Below, piece by piece: positions 38,024 through 46,456 of a stretch of DNA of 64,000 nucleotides. Each line of letters begins with the position of its first letter. The first letter of the stretch is position 1. Source of the DNA: Desulfobacteraceae bacterium (GTDB taxonomy: Bacteria > Desulfobacterota > Desulfobacteria > Desulfobacterales > Desulfosalsimonadaceae); the NCBI GenBank assembly GCA_003597945.1, contig QZJS01000053.1, forward strand, positions 1 through 64,000. Reading direction: 5' to 3'. A program made the position numbers and the translations under genes. A model generated the notes under the pieces. It saw nothing but the letters and a program-made list of their open reading frames with translations, was not told the origin of the DNA and searched no databases.

Positions 38024-38629
38024 ATGAAAAAAAGAATGTTTGCCATATGGTTTTTTGTGGGAATCACCTGCGGTTATCCATTAAATGCATGCCTTGCCCA
38101 GAGCTTTGACGTGCAGTTACTCGCCAACCAGTCGGCTCTTGACGGCGAATTCAATGCCATGATCGATCTGCCAGAGAGTATGCTTACCACAGGGATCGGC
38201 GGAGTATATAAGGATGATCATTACCGATACTTGAATGCCGGGCTTGCCGTCGGCAATGAGCTGATTACAGAGGGTCTGTCAGGAGAACTCGGCATTTTCG
38301 GCAATATCGGCCGGGTATTCCGGGCCGACCATAAAGCTACTCTGGCTAGTGCCGGATTTGCGATATCGGCTTCTTTTGATTTTGCCAAAGGCATCCAGGA
38401 GGACGTTCCGCTGATGCTGATGACACGAATTTCGCTGTCGCCCTCGCCGCTTTGTTTCCAGGATACGGATAAATTCGCGGAAATTATTGCGGAAATAAGT
38501 TGGATGGCGCTCAAACAGGCCGCGGTGGTGGCCCGATACCGCTATCTTGATGCGGATTTTGAGAGAAAAGACGCCAAGTGGCAGAAGACCGACAACGCGG
38601 GGTATCTGGGCCTGCGATTTATCTTCTAG
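38024..38629 (+). CDS. YfaZ-like outer-membrane protein
   Basis: A 201-residue protein with a signal peptide (MKKRMFAIWFFVGITCGYPL, cleavage after CLAQ). The mature part has alternating polar/hydrophobic strands and ends in LGLRFIF, a typical beta-barrel C-terminus with terminal Phe. The layout resembles the YfaZ family, whose function is unknown. AGGAA lies 5 bases before the ATG; the ORF track start is 26 codons upstream. A GC-rich hairpin lies just downstream. Confidence 0.6.
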   Translation: MKKRMFAIWFFVGITCGYPLNACLAQSFDVQLLANQSALDGEFNAMIDLPESMLTTGIGGVYKDDHYRYLNAGLAVGNELITEGLSGELGIFGNIGRVFRADHKATLASAGFAISASFDFAKGIQEDVPLMLMTRISLSPSPLCFQDTDKFAEIIAEISWMALKQAAVVARYRYLDADFERKDAKWQKTDNAGYLGLRFIF

Positions 38630-38650
38630 CACGGACGGCACGACAAAATA

Positions 38651-38692
38651 ATGAGAACCCGCGGCGGCGGATTAGCCGCGGCGGGTTCTCAT
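38651..38692 (-). terminator. Terminator-like hairpin after comEA
   Basis: ATGAGAACCCGC pairs with GCGGGTTCTCAT, extended inward past one mismatch (GGCGGC/GCCGCG). On the minus strand the stem is followed by TATTTTG, so it most likely ends comEA transcription. It may also act on the convergent yfaZ-like gene, though no T-run follows on the plus strand. Confidence 0.6.
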
Positions 38693-38792
38693 GAGCAGCA
38701 GGAACGGCATCATAGTCAACAATGTTTATTCGGCCGGATTCAAACCCGGCATGCGCTCATCCTTATTCAGATGCTTTTCCTTCGAGGACTTC

Positions 38793-39083
38793 TTACAACT
38801 TCCCTATGGTAATGCGATCTAAATTATCCGATAAAATTTTCGGACCGATCCCCTTGACGTTGAGCAGGTCCTGAGCACTTTCAAAAGGTCCCGATTCTTC
38901 ACGATAATCAATAATACGCTGAGCCAGCGACTCCCCGACCCCTTTCAGCAAAGTCAGTTCTTCCAGTGTCGCGGTATTAATATTGATTTTTTCTCCATGA
39001 TCATCGGCCCAGCCGGCACCAGCCATACTCAGCACAAAAGCAAAAACCATGAAAAACGCAGCAATTTTAATCATTCTTTTCAT
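38793..39083 (-). CDS. ComEA-family helix-hairpin-helix protein
   Basis: A signal peptide (MKRMIKIAAFFMVFAFVLSM) is followed by the tandem HhH of ComEA: KININTATLEELTLLKGVGE and DLLNVKGIGPKILSDNL. Such proteins bind DNA in the periplasm and take part in uptake or repair; many anaerobes carry one without a full competence system. Length (96) is normal. A GGAGGG ribosome site precedes the ATG. A good promoter lies about 115 bases upstream (39204-39231). Confidence 0.9.
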   Translation of the reverse strand: MKRMIKIAAFFMVFAFVLSMAGAGWADDHGEKININTATLEELTLLKGVGESLAQRIIDYREESGPFESAQDLLNVKGIGPKILSDNLDRITIGKL

Positions 39084-39513
39084 GTCGGCCCTCCGTTAGT
39101 CTTAAATGATAAAAACAATGATGCCATATTCGGAAAACGGCTTTTCCGGCTGCTACTCAATAATGGGACAAATATCATAACTACCGACAAAACATACGAA
39201 CGCATTTTACCCGAAAATGATTAAGTGTCAAGAACTAATTTTATATAAGATATTGAATACAGACATAAACTTAACGTTACCGTAAACTGTAACTTTAGCT
39301 ATGTATGAAGACAAATGCGGGTTAATAAGTCAGATGTTGTATATTAGTAGTCTATCTCATGATAGGCGGGGAGTGACAATATGAAGAAAAACGGCTGAAA
39401 ATATGTTAGCCGCCGGGGACTCCCGCACTGGACGCGGAAATCCCCGGACTTTGCGAAAGATTATGATGAATATGCGTGTTCGGGCGTAAACTCAACCTTT
39501 ATCAAGGTTGGGT
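39084..39513. other. 430-base AT-rich intergenic region with a GC-rich hairpin
   Basis: It contains the comEA promoter on the minus strand. Around 39404-39441 a GC-rich island in AT-rich DNA has CCGGGGA pairing with TCCCCGG across a ~21-base loop. At 39488-39513 an imperfect dyad (AACCTT-TATC-AAGGTT) follows the FMN-binding-like gene and may be its terminator. No ORF with a ribosome site longer than ~28 codons was seen, and I recognise no known RNA family. Confidence 0.4.
39204..39231 (-). promoter_or_regulatory. Sigma-70 promoter of comEA
   Basis: Read on the minus strand: TTGACA, a 16-base spacer, then TAAAAT. Both boxes are near consensus. It would give a leader of about 115 bases before comEA. 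Confidence 0.6.
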
Positions 39514-40107
39514 TTATAAATCCGCATCAGTTGCAACAAGCGTTTCAAAAGCCACCATGGCCTTAATCAGGCCCGTGATCACGGCGGTTGTGCCGGGAGT
39601 CGGCTCGCCGGTATAGAGTTGATCAAAGCTCATTTTCTCCCGGATGGACCGCCCCGCGAACAAATCGAGAAAGGAGCGGTCCTTGAAGGACTGGTCCCGC
39701 TCCCGTGCCCGCTGGATATAGAGATCCCTGACCACCAGGTCTGCATCCAGACCGAACACGAATTCCACGGCCCCGAACTGCCCTTTCTGTGTGGAGGGAA
39801 TGATGGTGCCGATGACTTGCCCCTTTTCGTCGGTCATTTCAAAATACTGAAACTGATCCTGCTGACCGGGCAGCAGCTCATATCCCACGATCTCCTCGAT
39901 GGTTTTCCGCTGGGCCGGCGTTATTCTGACATTGACCGTTTTATAATCCCGGGCGTCGGGGAAAATCCGGGTCATGGTCCGCTCGGGGTTCCGCCACACG
40001 CACAGGTAAATATCCTGGGCCGATCCCGGCGAAACGCTAAAGATTATAAGAAAACAGACGATAAAGCTGAAATATGACTTCATGATGCGATGGGCTGTTC
40101 CCGGCAT
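39514..40107 (-). CDS. Secreted FMN-binding-domain-like protein
   Basis: A signal peptide is followed by a mature domain of ~165 residues. Its layout recalls the FMN_bind domain of NosR/RnfG/NqrC: a central GTIIPSTQKGQFGAVEFVFG and a late GEPTPGTTAVITGLIKAM, where FMN would attach to a Thr. The match is suggestive, not certain. The preferred ATG (40107) has GAGGA upstream; the ORF track starts 34 codons earlier. It overlaps the end of the porin-like gene by 71 bases and is last of the ABC cluster. It may carry electrons outside the inner membrane for that system. Confidence 0.6.
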   Translation of the reverse strand: MPGTAHRIMKSYFSFIVCFLIIFSVSPGSAQDIYLCVWRNPERTMTRIFPDARDYKTVNVRITPAQRKTIEEIVGYELLPGQQDQFQYFEMTDEKGQVIGTIIPSTQKGQFGAVEFVFGLDADLVVRDLYIQRARERDQSFKDRSFLDLFAGRSIREKMSFDQLYTGEPTPGTTAVITGLIKAMVAFETLVATDADL

Positions 40108-41050
40108 AACGATATCCTCCTCTGATGGTAAACCAGGGTGGTTTGCCGGTGAATCCGGCAAACCACTCATCTTTAAATTCCGATCCATGCCAAACCAGAT
40201 TGGCGGCAAAGTTCAAATCGAACCGCGGCAGCAGGGCATAATCCATGGCGGCAAAACCCGCGGTCATTGAACGATGATCGACCCTGCCTGCGCTCAATTC
40301 CACTCTGCCAAGCCATCGGCCCAGATAAAGGGTGGCATCCAGGCCGCCCACGGCCCGCTGCAGGGCACTGTCCTTATCCATATTCATATCCGCATCCCCA
40401 TTGGGATCCGCAGCATGAACACGGATCGATTTTCCCACTGCCGCAGATACTCCTATGGAAAATTCCTCGGTATCTCCGGGAGTGAAACCGATCCGGGCCG
40501 TGCCCAGACTCAGGTTGAGGTCGTCCGGCGTACCCCGGGGACCGTATCCCTGGGTAATTGACGCCGCGTAATCGAGCGGACCGTTCACTCCGGAGAGCAT
40601 GAAGCCGTTGTCGACATTCATACCCAGAACCGCGCCGTGGGGCATATCATAGAGAAGCCGGGAAGCCGAAAACCCGGGCAGCAGTCCCCAGGGGAGGCCG
40701 AAACGTCCGGCGGTGATGTTCCATGCGCCCATGGGTCCTTTGTATTGACCGTAGACTTCGTGCAGCATCACATCGGAAAAATTATCTTCGGCCTCCACCA
40801 GTCCGAACAGGATGAGGCGATCCCCCTTGTTGTCGGAAAATGTCTTCCGGACGGAAGCGCCCACCAGGTGAATGTCAGCGTCGTGCTCCTCCCATTCGGT
40901 CAGACGATACCGCGCATCACCGTCAACGGAAAGGTTCCATGTGGCCTGGACTCCTCCGGGAATCAAAGCGAACAAAAACAGAACCATGGCGGCCATCAGT
41001 GATGTGCGCCTGACCCAAGGTGCCAGCGTAATAAATAAACGTGTTAACAT
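40037..41050 (-). CDS. Outer-membrane beta-barrel protein of the ABC/FMN cluster
   Basis: A long signal sequence (hydrophobic LMAAMVLFLFALIPGG, cleavage near VQA) is followed by ~300 residues of strands rich in aromatic and Gly residues, with a terminal LFSYNL. Regions such as VYGQYKGPMGAWNITAGRFG resemble porin-type barrels. I do not know a family. The ORF track start is a TTG at 41086; the ATG at 41050 leaves a 10-base gap to the ATPase gene and is preferred. Position between an ABC transporter and an FMN-binding-like protein suggests an envelope-spanning role. Confidence 0.55.
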   Translation of the reverse strand: MLTRLFITLAPWVRRTSLMAAMVLFLFALIPGGVQATWNLSVDGDARYRLTEWEEHDADIHLVGASVRKTFSDNKGDRLILFGLVEAEDNFSDVMLHEVYGQYKGPMGAWNITAGRFGLPWGLLPGFSASRLLYDMPHGAVLGMNVDNGFMLSGVNGPLDYAASITQGYGPRGTPDDLNLSLGTARIGFTPGDTEEFSIGVSAAVGKSIRVHAADPNGDADMNMDKDSALQRAVGGLDATLYLGRWLGRVELSAGRVDHRSMTAGFAAMDYALLPRFDLNFAANLVWHGSEFKDEWFAGFTGKPPWFTIRGGYRYAGNSPSHHEVIFQLYRLFSYNL

Positions 41051-41060
41051 TTCAAACAGA

Positions 41061-41729
41061 TCAAGTTTCAATTCGGCCGTCTTCAATGTGCACCTTCCGC
41101 CTGCAGCGTTTTACGATATCCTGGTTATGGGTGACCACAACGACGGTGACGCCTTCCTGGTTGAGCTGTTCGAATATCTTCATGATCATGTCCGCGTTGC
41201 GGGAATCCAGATTGCCGGTGGGTTCGTCCGCCAGGAGTATGGGCGGCGCGTTGATCAGGCTGCGGGCGATGGCCACCCGCTGCATCTCACCGCCGGACAG
41301 CTGATTCGGCAAATGATGCAGCCGGTTGCCCAGACCCACCATTTCAAGCAGTTCCCCTGCCCGGCCGTTGCTTGGCTTCCCCACAAACAGAGACGGCAGG
41401 GATACGTTCTCCAGCACACTTAATGTAGGTATCAGGAAAAACTGCTGAAACACGAAGCCGATGGCGCTCCGGCGAAGCCGCGTGAGGCCGGCTTCGGTTT
41501 TCTCGTGCACCTCCTGTCCATCAAGGATCACCCGACCGCGGGAGGGGCGATCCAGACATCCCATAATATTCATCAGGGTGGTCTTTCCCGATCCGGAATG
41601 ACCGACCACCGCAACATACTCGCCCGGTGTCACCGCCAGTGAAACATCCCGGAGCGCGTGAACGGTTTCCGATCCCCGGCGGTAATCCTTGGACACATTT
41701 TCGAGTTCAATCACAGATCCGTTATTCAT
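41061..41729 (-). CDS. ABC transporter ATP-binding protein (LolD/MacB type)
   Basis: An MJ0796/LolD-like ATPase of 222 residues. Walker A is GHSGSGKTTLMN, the signature is LSGGEMQRVAIARSLI, Walker B is ILLADEPTGNLDSRN, and the His switch lies in VVVTHNQDI. This class powers mechanotransmission transporters (LolCDE, MacB, FtsEX) that act on substrates already outside the inner membrane. Its start overlaps the stop of the permease gene. Confidence 0.93.
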   Translation of the reverse strand: MNNGSVIELENVSKDYRRGSETVHALRDVSLAVTPGEYVAVVGHSGSGKTTLMNIMGCLDRPSRGRVILDGQEVHEKTEAGLTRLRRSAIGFVFQQFFLIPTLSVLENVSLPSLFVGKPSNGRAGELLEMVGLGNRLHHLPNQLSGGEMQRVAIARSLINAPPILLADEPTGNLDSRNADMIMKIFEQLNQEGVTVVVVTHNQDIVKRCRRKVHIEDGRIET

Positions 41730-42897
41730 TTCTCAGCACCTCCATGGGAACGATTTTCGCCGCCCGGAACGCGGGGTAAAGAGAACATGCCACGCCGATG
41801 AACGTGCACAGCGCAAACGCCGTCAGGGCAATGCCCATATCCGGCCTGGCAATGGCTCCGGATGGAACGTAGGCCACCAGAAATTTCCGCAGCAGATTGC
41901 CGGACAGCGGGCTCAACAGCATGCCGACCGCGGCCCCGAAGGTGCTGCCCATAACGGCGATGGCCGCCGTTTCCAGGGAAATCAGGCGGATCAGATCGTA
42001 TTTGCCGGCGCCCACGCATTTGAGATAGGCGATTTCCCGGCGACGCTCCAGAACGGCCATGAGCATGGTGTTGATGATGCCGAATACGGAGATCACAAAG
42101 GCCACGGCCACCATAACAAACATGATGGCCCGGGTGGCGCCGAAGAATTCCAGTATCCCATCACTTAACTCCTTGGAACCGATTATGAAATAATCGGGCG
42201 GCATCATGGCTCTCAATCGCGTCTGGATGTAATCCATATTGCTGATGTCATTGAGTTTGATTGCCACGGCGGACAGTTTCCCCTCCCGGCCCACCATGGC
42301 CTGGGCCGTGTGCAGGGGAAGGAAAAACGTGCCGTCGTCCTGGCTGTAGTTGCGTTCAAGAAGGCCTGAAACAACAAATTCCCGGTCAAAATGCTCGCTG
42401 TACATCCGATCGCCCACGGCAAGATATTCGATACGGGCCATTTCCGCGCCGAGGATCACGGAATCGTCGGACGTGAACCAGCCGCCAGCCGCAAACCGCC
42501 AGTCGGGCTTGATGGAACGAACCGCCTCGGTGACGCCCATGAAGATATCGGTCCGGGATCCGTCATCGGTGGTGACCGCAAACAGCTTGAAAGGCATCAC
42601 GGCATCGAGCTCCGGCATCCCCTGGATTCGGGTGACAATATCCTCTTCCACATAAAGGGGACTCAGACCGCCCTGGGCGATGACGGAGGCGGCCTCAATG
42701 GGGCAGCCCTCCTTGGTGATGTAAAGATGGACGCCGGTGTTATTAACCAGGTCGTCGGTCACGGCGGATGAATATCCCTGGTCCAGGGAAAGCACCACGC
42801 TGAGGGTGGCCGCCGACACCGCCAGGCTCAACCCCGTGAGCAGGCTGCGGACGGGATTGCGCCGGAGATTGCTTAACGCAACTTTAAGAAAAGACAT
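41722..42897 (-). CDS. MacB/FtsX-type ABC transporter permease
   Basis: The 391-residue protein has one N-terminal TM, a ~220-residue periplasmic MacB_PCD domain (~45-265) and a C-terminal FtsX domain with three TMs (FGIINTMLMAVLERRREIAYL is the typical coupling segment). No ATPase is fused; it is encoded next in the operon. GGAGG precedes the ATG. Together they form a type VII ABC system; the substrate is unknown. Confidence 0.92.
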   Translation of the reverse strand: MSFLKVALSNLRRNPVRSLLTGLSLAVSAATLSVVLSLDQGYSSAVTDDLVNNTGVHLYITKEGCPIEAASVIAQGGLSPLYVEEDIVTRIQGMPELDAVMPFKLFAVTTDDGSRTDIFMGVTEAVRSIKPDWRFAAGGWFTSDDSVILGAEMARIEYLAVGDRMYSEHFDREFVVSGLLERNYSQDDGTFFLPLHTAQAMVGREGKLSAVAIKLNDISNMDYIQTRLRAMMPPDYFIIGSKELSDGILEFFGATRAIMFVMVAVAFVISVFGIINTMLMAVLERRREIAYLKCVGAGKYDLIRLISLETAAIAVMGSTFGAAVGMLLSPLSGNLLRKFLVAYVPSGAIARPDMGIALTAFALCTFIGVACSLYPAFRAAKIVPMEVLRNE

Positions 42898-42909
42898 GAC
42901 CGCCTCCTT

Positions 42910-43302
42910 CTACAGTTGCAGGCCGAGGGCCGTATACACGGTCTGGCCCTCACCGGCGATGACTTCGGTGTAAACGGTTACGGCGTCGCCGCGTTTCATT
43001 TTCGGCAATTTAAATCCCCGCGGATAAACGGCGACGGTATGAACCCCGTCCTGAAAATTAAAATGACAACGCGAGCCGCATATGCTTGATACCGTCCCCG
43101 TAAGAACAATGGTCTTCCCATCGTAATCAGCAGGATTTTCGACCACGGAAGCCAGCTTGACAACGGAGGCATGTTCCGGGATTTCCTGCCCAAGATGCTC
43201 CCCGGCAACAGCCGCGGAAATGTTGCAGCCAAACACCAGCGCGATCATGATCGTCAATGTAAAATATATATTAAACCATCTATTTTTCGATTTTCTATCC
43301 AT
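42910..43302 (-). CDS. Secreted OB-fold protein (tRNA_anti-like/DUF4920-like)
   Basis: An N-terminal signal anchor (YFTLTIMIALVFGCNISAAVA) with a Cys that could be a lipobox is followed by a ~95-residue OB-fold: DGKTIVLTGTVSSICGSRCHFNFQDG and later GDAVTVYTEVIAGEGQ. The pair of Cys in SICGSRCHF is typical of small periplasmic OB-fold proteins near redox and metal genes. AAAGGG precedes the ATG. It sits 12 bases upstream of the permease. Confidence 0.65.
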   Translation of the reverse strand: MDRKSKNRWFNIYFTLTIMIALVFGCNISAAVAGEHLGQEIPEHASVVKLASVVENPADYDGKTIVLTGTVSSICGSRCHFNFQDGVHTVAVYPRGFKLPKMKRGDAVTVYTEVIAGEGQTVYTALGLQL

Positions 43303-43391
43303 GTTAAATCCCTTTCATTTTTATATTCTTGGTTCCATGTTGAATGAGAATGCCGCAAAGAAGCAAGGTTCCGCCTGCTTTTCTCGAACGG

Positions 43392-43432
43392 CCGCGACGA
43401 ATCCTGGAAAAAATACAAATAAACCGTCGCGG
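43392..43432. repeat. Inverted repeat upstream of the OB-fold gene
   Basis: CCGCGACG and CGTCGCGG form a perfect 8-base dyad with a 25-base AT-rich loop; AATTTTTTT follows on the plus strand. It lies between two minus-strand genes, 90 bases before the OB-fold start, so it could be an operator, a leader hairpin or a plus-strand terminator. Confidence 0.35.
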
Positions 43433-43569
43433 AATTTTTTTACATTCAAGATGACATCCATACGCAGGAAAAAAACGACGCAGCTTTATCACCTCAACGC
43501 TGAGGAGCCGACGGCGCAACTCTTGCGGATGCCGGTTTCAATACAAATTGGAATAATTGGGGAAAGGGA

Positions 43570-44064
43570 TCAAATCAGAAGGATGGTGGAGGAAATATGC
43601 GGCGGAATCCGTTCCAGATCCCGCTCGAATGAAAAAGCGGCGCAAAACAAAAAATTATGGATCGGCGGCATGAATGCCGAAGGAAGGGACGGTTGAAACT
43701 GAACATCCGTAAATGACGGCCGGCGGTCATCCTTGATGAAGGACTGGGTCACGGCCGGCGGCGGGCTTTCGGAGGCGCAGCAGCAGACCGGATGGAAATC
43801 CATGCAATCCCGGTCAACGATTTCGGCAAGGAAAATACCGGAAACCGGCATCGGCGCACATGCATTGTCACAGCAGCATGCGGGCACAGGGTTCTCATAA
43901 GAGGCTGATGTTGCCGTTTGAAGGGGGTCCGCCTTACCTTCAATAGCGCAATCGCACTTATGGGCTTCAATGATCGATGGCCCAACCATGGAAAATACCA
44001 GGGCCGCCATCACCATCCATGCGCAAATAGGTTTATTAAAAGTCAAATGTTTCACCTGAACCAT
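43570..44064 (-). CDS. Cys-rich secreted protein at the head of the ABC/FMN cluster
   Basis: A 164-residue protein with a signal-like segment (CAWMVMAALVFSMVGPSI). It then has three Cys clusters: HKCDC, CCCDNAC and VCCCASE, ten or more Cys in about 65 residues. The C-terminal third has none. Such clusters suggest binding of a soft metal (Cu, Zn) or iron-sulfur chemistry in the periplasm. I know no family for it. A GTG at 44055 with AGGA at good spacing is an alternative start. It is 267 bases upstream of the OB-fold gene on the same strand, so cotranscription is likely but unproven. Confidence 0.55.
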   Translation of the reverse strand: MVQVKHLTFNKPICAWMVMAALVFSMVGPSIIEAHKCDCAIEGKADPLQTATSASYENPVPACCCDNACAPMPVSGIFLAEIVDRDCMDFHPVCCCASESPPPAVTQSFIKDDRRPSFTDVQFQPSLPSAFMPPIHNFLFCAAFSFERDLERIPPHISSTILLI

Positions 44065-44245
44065 TCCTGCCGTTTTTCACAAATGTACCCGTTTTGTGGA
44101 AAGCTAATTATCCGGACCATCAAAGTCAAGGGATTTTCCATCCCTGCCTGAAAGATCATATTCCCCTGCTATTTAAAACCAGAGGTCTATTCCATGATTT
44201 CATGACCATGGCGAGGACGATAAGGTAATAAGGCACTTGCGGTTC

Positions 44246-45085
44246 TCAGGCGTCAGGAAAGTAAATGGTTTCGCATCGTCCTTTTCCATCTATGCCCGCA
44301 TACCCGTCAAGGGGAAGGACGTCTTTCTCAATCACCCGCCCCTGGGGCAGAATGGCGTTTCGCTCCAGATAATATCGGGACAGCAGAGGTCTTTTGGCAA
44401 AACCCAGACCGGCGATGCCCTGGGCCACTTCATGATCCCCCAGCTTGAGATATGAGCCCTGGGGATTGACGGCCATGCGAAAACAGCCTTTGTTGGGAAT
44501 AACGGTTTCGATGAGGTTGCGGTTGCGGACCGAAAAAGTGGTCAGCGATTTTTCATCCCGAATGAGGAACCCCTGGCGGACCACATGCAAGGTGAGAATA
44601 TGGCGACCGTTTTCGGACAAGTCGCAGGTCATGGCTTCCGGTGTGATGGTAAAACGCATATCAGCGATAAATTTCGGGTATCCCCATTCCCCCCGGCCGG
44701 CATCCCGGGCGGTTTGGTTGGTCACCGGCAGATGGATGACCAGTGATCCGAATCCCGGATATCGCCCCTCCAGCAGCGCGGGAAGCAGGAGCGGCGGCGG
44801 CTTATGACCATGCACCACCGGCACGATGATGCCGACTTCCCCGTATGGACCGATGGATGTTTCCAGATAATTGAAGGCGACAACACCCACCAGCGCCCTG
44901 TTGCCCGGTAAACTGACCGGATGAAGGCGCTTACCGGGCATCAGTGCCTCAACGGCATGCTTATCGGCGGTATAAAAAAGCGCGAAAGCGTCGTCGCGGA
45001 AATACAGCACCGGACATTTGAAAGTAGCGACGCCATGGGAAAGAATTTTTCCGGGTCGCAAGGATGAAGCGAAAAAAGGATTCAT
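44246..45085 (-). CDS. Acetoacetate decarboxylase (ADC)-family protein
   Basis: The ADC fold is suggested by VGVVAFNYLETSIGPYGEVGI, then GRGEWGYPKFIADM, where ADC enzymes have the Schiff-base Lys in a GxPK context, and EVAQGIAGLGF near the end. In true ADC the active Lys is followed by another Lys; here a Phe follows, so the lysine pKa-tuning pair is not evident. Many ADC-like proteins are not decarboxylases. The ATG at 45085 has GGAAGG upstream. It stands alone between the ABC cluster and a HAD gene. Confidence 0.7.
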   Translation of the reverse strand: MNPFFASSLRPGKILSHGVATFKCPVLYFRDDAFALFYTADKHAVEALMPGKRLHPVSLPGNRALVGVVAFNYLETSIGPYGEVGIIVPVVHGHKPPPLLLPALLEGRYPGFGSLVIHLPVTNQTARDAGRGEWGYPKFIADMRFTITPEAMTCDLSENGRHILTLHVVRQGFLIRDEKSLTTFSVRNRNLIETVIPNKGCFRMAVNPQGSYLKLGDHEVAQGIAGLGFAKRPLLSRYYLERNAILPQGRVIEKDVLPLDGYAGIDGKGRCETIYFPDA

Positions 45086-45400
45086 GAGCACCTTCCATCT
45101 TTAAGCTATTCGGTCGATAAATTAAAATCGCCTGATTTTTTCTCGGAACAATCTATGTATTACGCTTTTCCAACAGGACTTTTTTATCCGTTTTACGAAT
45201 ACAAGTCAAATTCAAATCAAAGGATAACATACCCCTAACTGTTGAAATGATTGTTTTCCCATAATCGCACATTCACCAGATGTCAAAGACTTGACGTGAA
45301 GAGTAAAAGCGGCTCGCCAAAAAAACAGGATGCCGGTGATGTTGTTACGGTAACATCGGAACTGACAGTGGATGGAGCAATACCGGGCGCTTATGGGCAA
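45086..45400. other. Intergenic region between HAD phosphatase and ADC-family genes
   Basis: AT-rich 315 bases. A compact palindrome GTTACGGTAAC (45344-45354) sits inside a wider GATGTT/AACATC dyad and could be an operator. A 62-codon minus-strand ORF (45212-45400) has no ribosome site and no recognisable content. Nothing else was seen. Confidence 0.4.
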
Positions 45401-46228
45401 TTACGGCTGCGCTTCGTTTTCAACGCGGTCTCTTCGGGATAAAATGACATCCGGATCGATCTCTCCGATATGGTTGAAGACATAATCTGGCTGATAGGGA
45501 AAACGGTTCATGATTTCCCTGTCCGTCACGCCGGACAGCACCAGGCAGGTGGTCATGCCCGATTCCAGGCCGCCCATGATGTCCGTGTCCATTCTATCCC
45601 CGATCATAAAACAGTTTGCCGAATGCACCCCCAGTTTTTTGCGCGCCAGAAACATCATGACCGGGTTTGGCTTTCCGAGAAAATACGGAGACACCCCGGT
45701 CACTTTTTCAATGGGGGTTACCAGAGCGCCGCAGGCGGGCACCGGCCCCCGCAGACTCGGGCCAGTTAAATCCGGATTGGTGGCAATGAATTTCGCTCCC
45801 TCCTGAATCAACAGGGTCGCTTCAATGATTTTAGCGTAATCATATTCCTCGGTCTCCCCGATGATGACATAATCCGGTTTTTTGGTAGTGACTTCAATAT
45901 TGGCCTGCTCCAGTTCGTCCAGCACGCCTTTGCCGCCGATCACATAGGCCGAACAGCCCCCCGGTCGCTGGACCTTCAGAAAACTCGCGGTGGCCATGGC
46001 TGAAGTGTAGAAACAATCCGCATCGACTTTAATGCCCATGCCTTGCAGGCGGTCCTGTAATTCCAGCCGGGTGTGATAGGAGTTATTGGTTAAAAACAGG
46101 AATTTGTAACCGCCCTGAATCAGGCGGTCCACAAATTCACTGGCGCCGGCGATCAGTTTCGAACCGGTATACACGACGCCGTCCATATCCATAATAAAGG
46201 ATTTCCGGTAGCTTCTCTGTTCGCTCAT
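45401..46228 (-). CDS. HAD-IIA family sugar/nucleotide phosphatase (NagD-like)
   Basis: The HAD motifs are clear: FIMDMDGVVYTG (motif I nucleophile Asp), LTNNSYHT (motif II), and GDRMDTDIMGGLESGM (motif IV), with the C2A cap of NagD-type enzymes between. These act on nucleotide monophosphates or sugar phosphates. The ORF track begins 46 codons upstream; the ATG at 46228 with AAAGG is the likely start (275 aa). It is divergent from the DtxR-type regulator gene. Confidence 0.9.
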   Translation of the reverse strand: MSEQRSYRKSFIMDMDGVVYTGSKLIAGASEFVDRLIQGGYKFLFLTNNSYHTRLELQDRLQGMGIKVDADCFYTSAMATASFLKVQRPGGCSAYVIGGKGVLDELEQANIEVTTKKPDYVIIGETEEYDYAKIIEATLLIQEGAKFIATNPDLTGPSLRGPVPACGALVTPIEKVTGVSPYFLGKPNPVMMFLARKKLGVHSANCFMIGDRMDTDIMGGLESGMTTCLVLSGVTDREIMNRFPYQPDYVFNHIGEIDPDVILSRRDRVENEAQP

Positions 46229-46384
46229 GATAACGGCCTTTTCTATGTTTCTATGATTAATGATAAATGATGTTTTTTTAACGGCGCATAAAGCAAAAAG
46301 CAACGCCATTTTTTTGCCGTAATGATCTCGCTGGGAAACAAACGGCTTTAAATCAATCTTTTTCATCTCAATGATAAAAAACGC

Positions 46385-46413
46385 TTGACAACATATTTTG
46401 ACCCGGTTATTCA
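46385..46413 (+). promoter_or_regulatory. Candidate promoter of the DtxR-type regulator gene
   Basis: TTGACA, a 17-base spacer and TATTCA lie 44-72 bases upstream of the ATG. An A/T-only stretch (AAAAAATTATTATATATATC) follows, which might bind the repressor itself, but no DtxR-box consensus could be matched by eye. Confidence 0.4.
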
Positions 46414-46456
46414 GGGGTTAAAAAATTATTATATATATCTAACAATATGAGGTGTC

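Noticed and set aside
39084-39513. Possible known riboswitch in the gap before comEA
   Set aside because: Compared by eye with c-di-GMP, guanidine and preQ1 patterns; conserved cores were not found.
43157-43696. 179-codon plus-strand ORF across the OB-fold and Cys-rich gene region
   Set aside because: Antisense to two well-supported minus-strand genes; composition is that of a shadow frame.
45212-45400. 62-codon minus-strand ORF upstream of the ADC-family gene
   Set aside because: No ribosome site or family features; runs into the end of the HAD gene.
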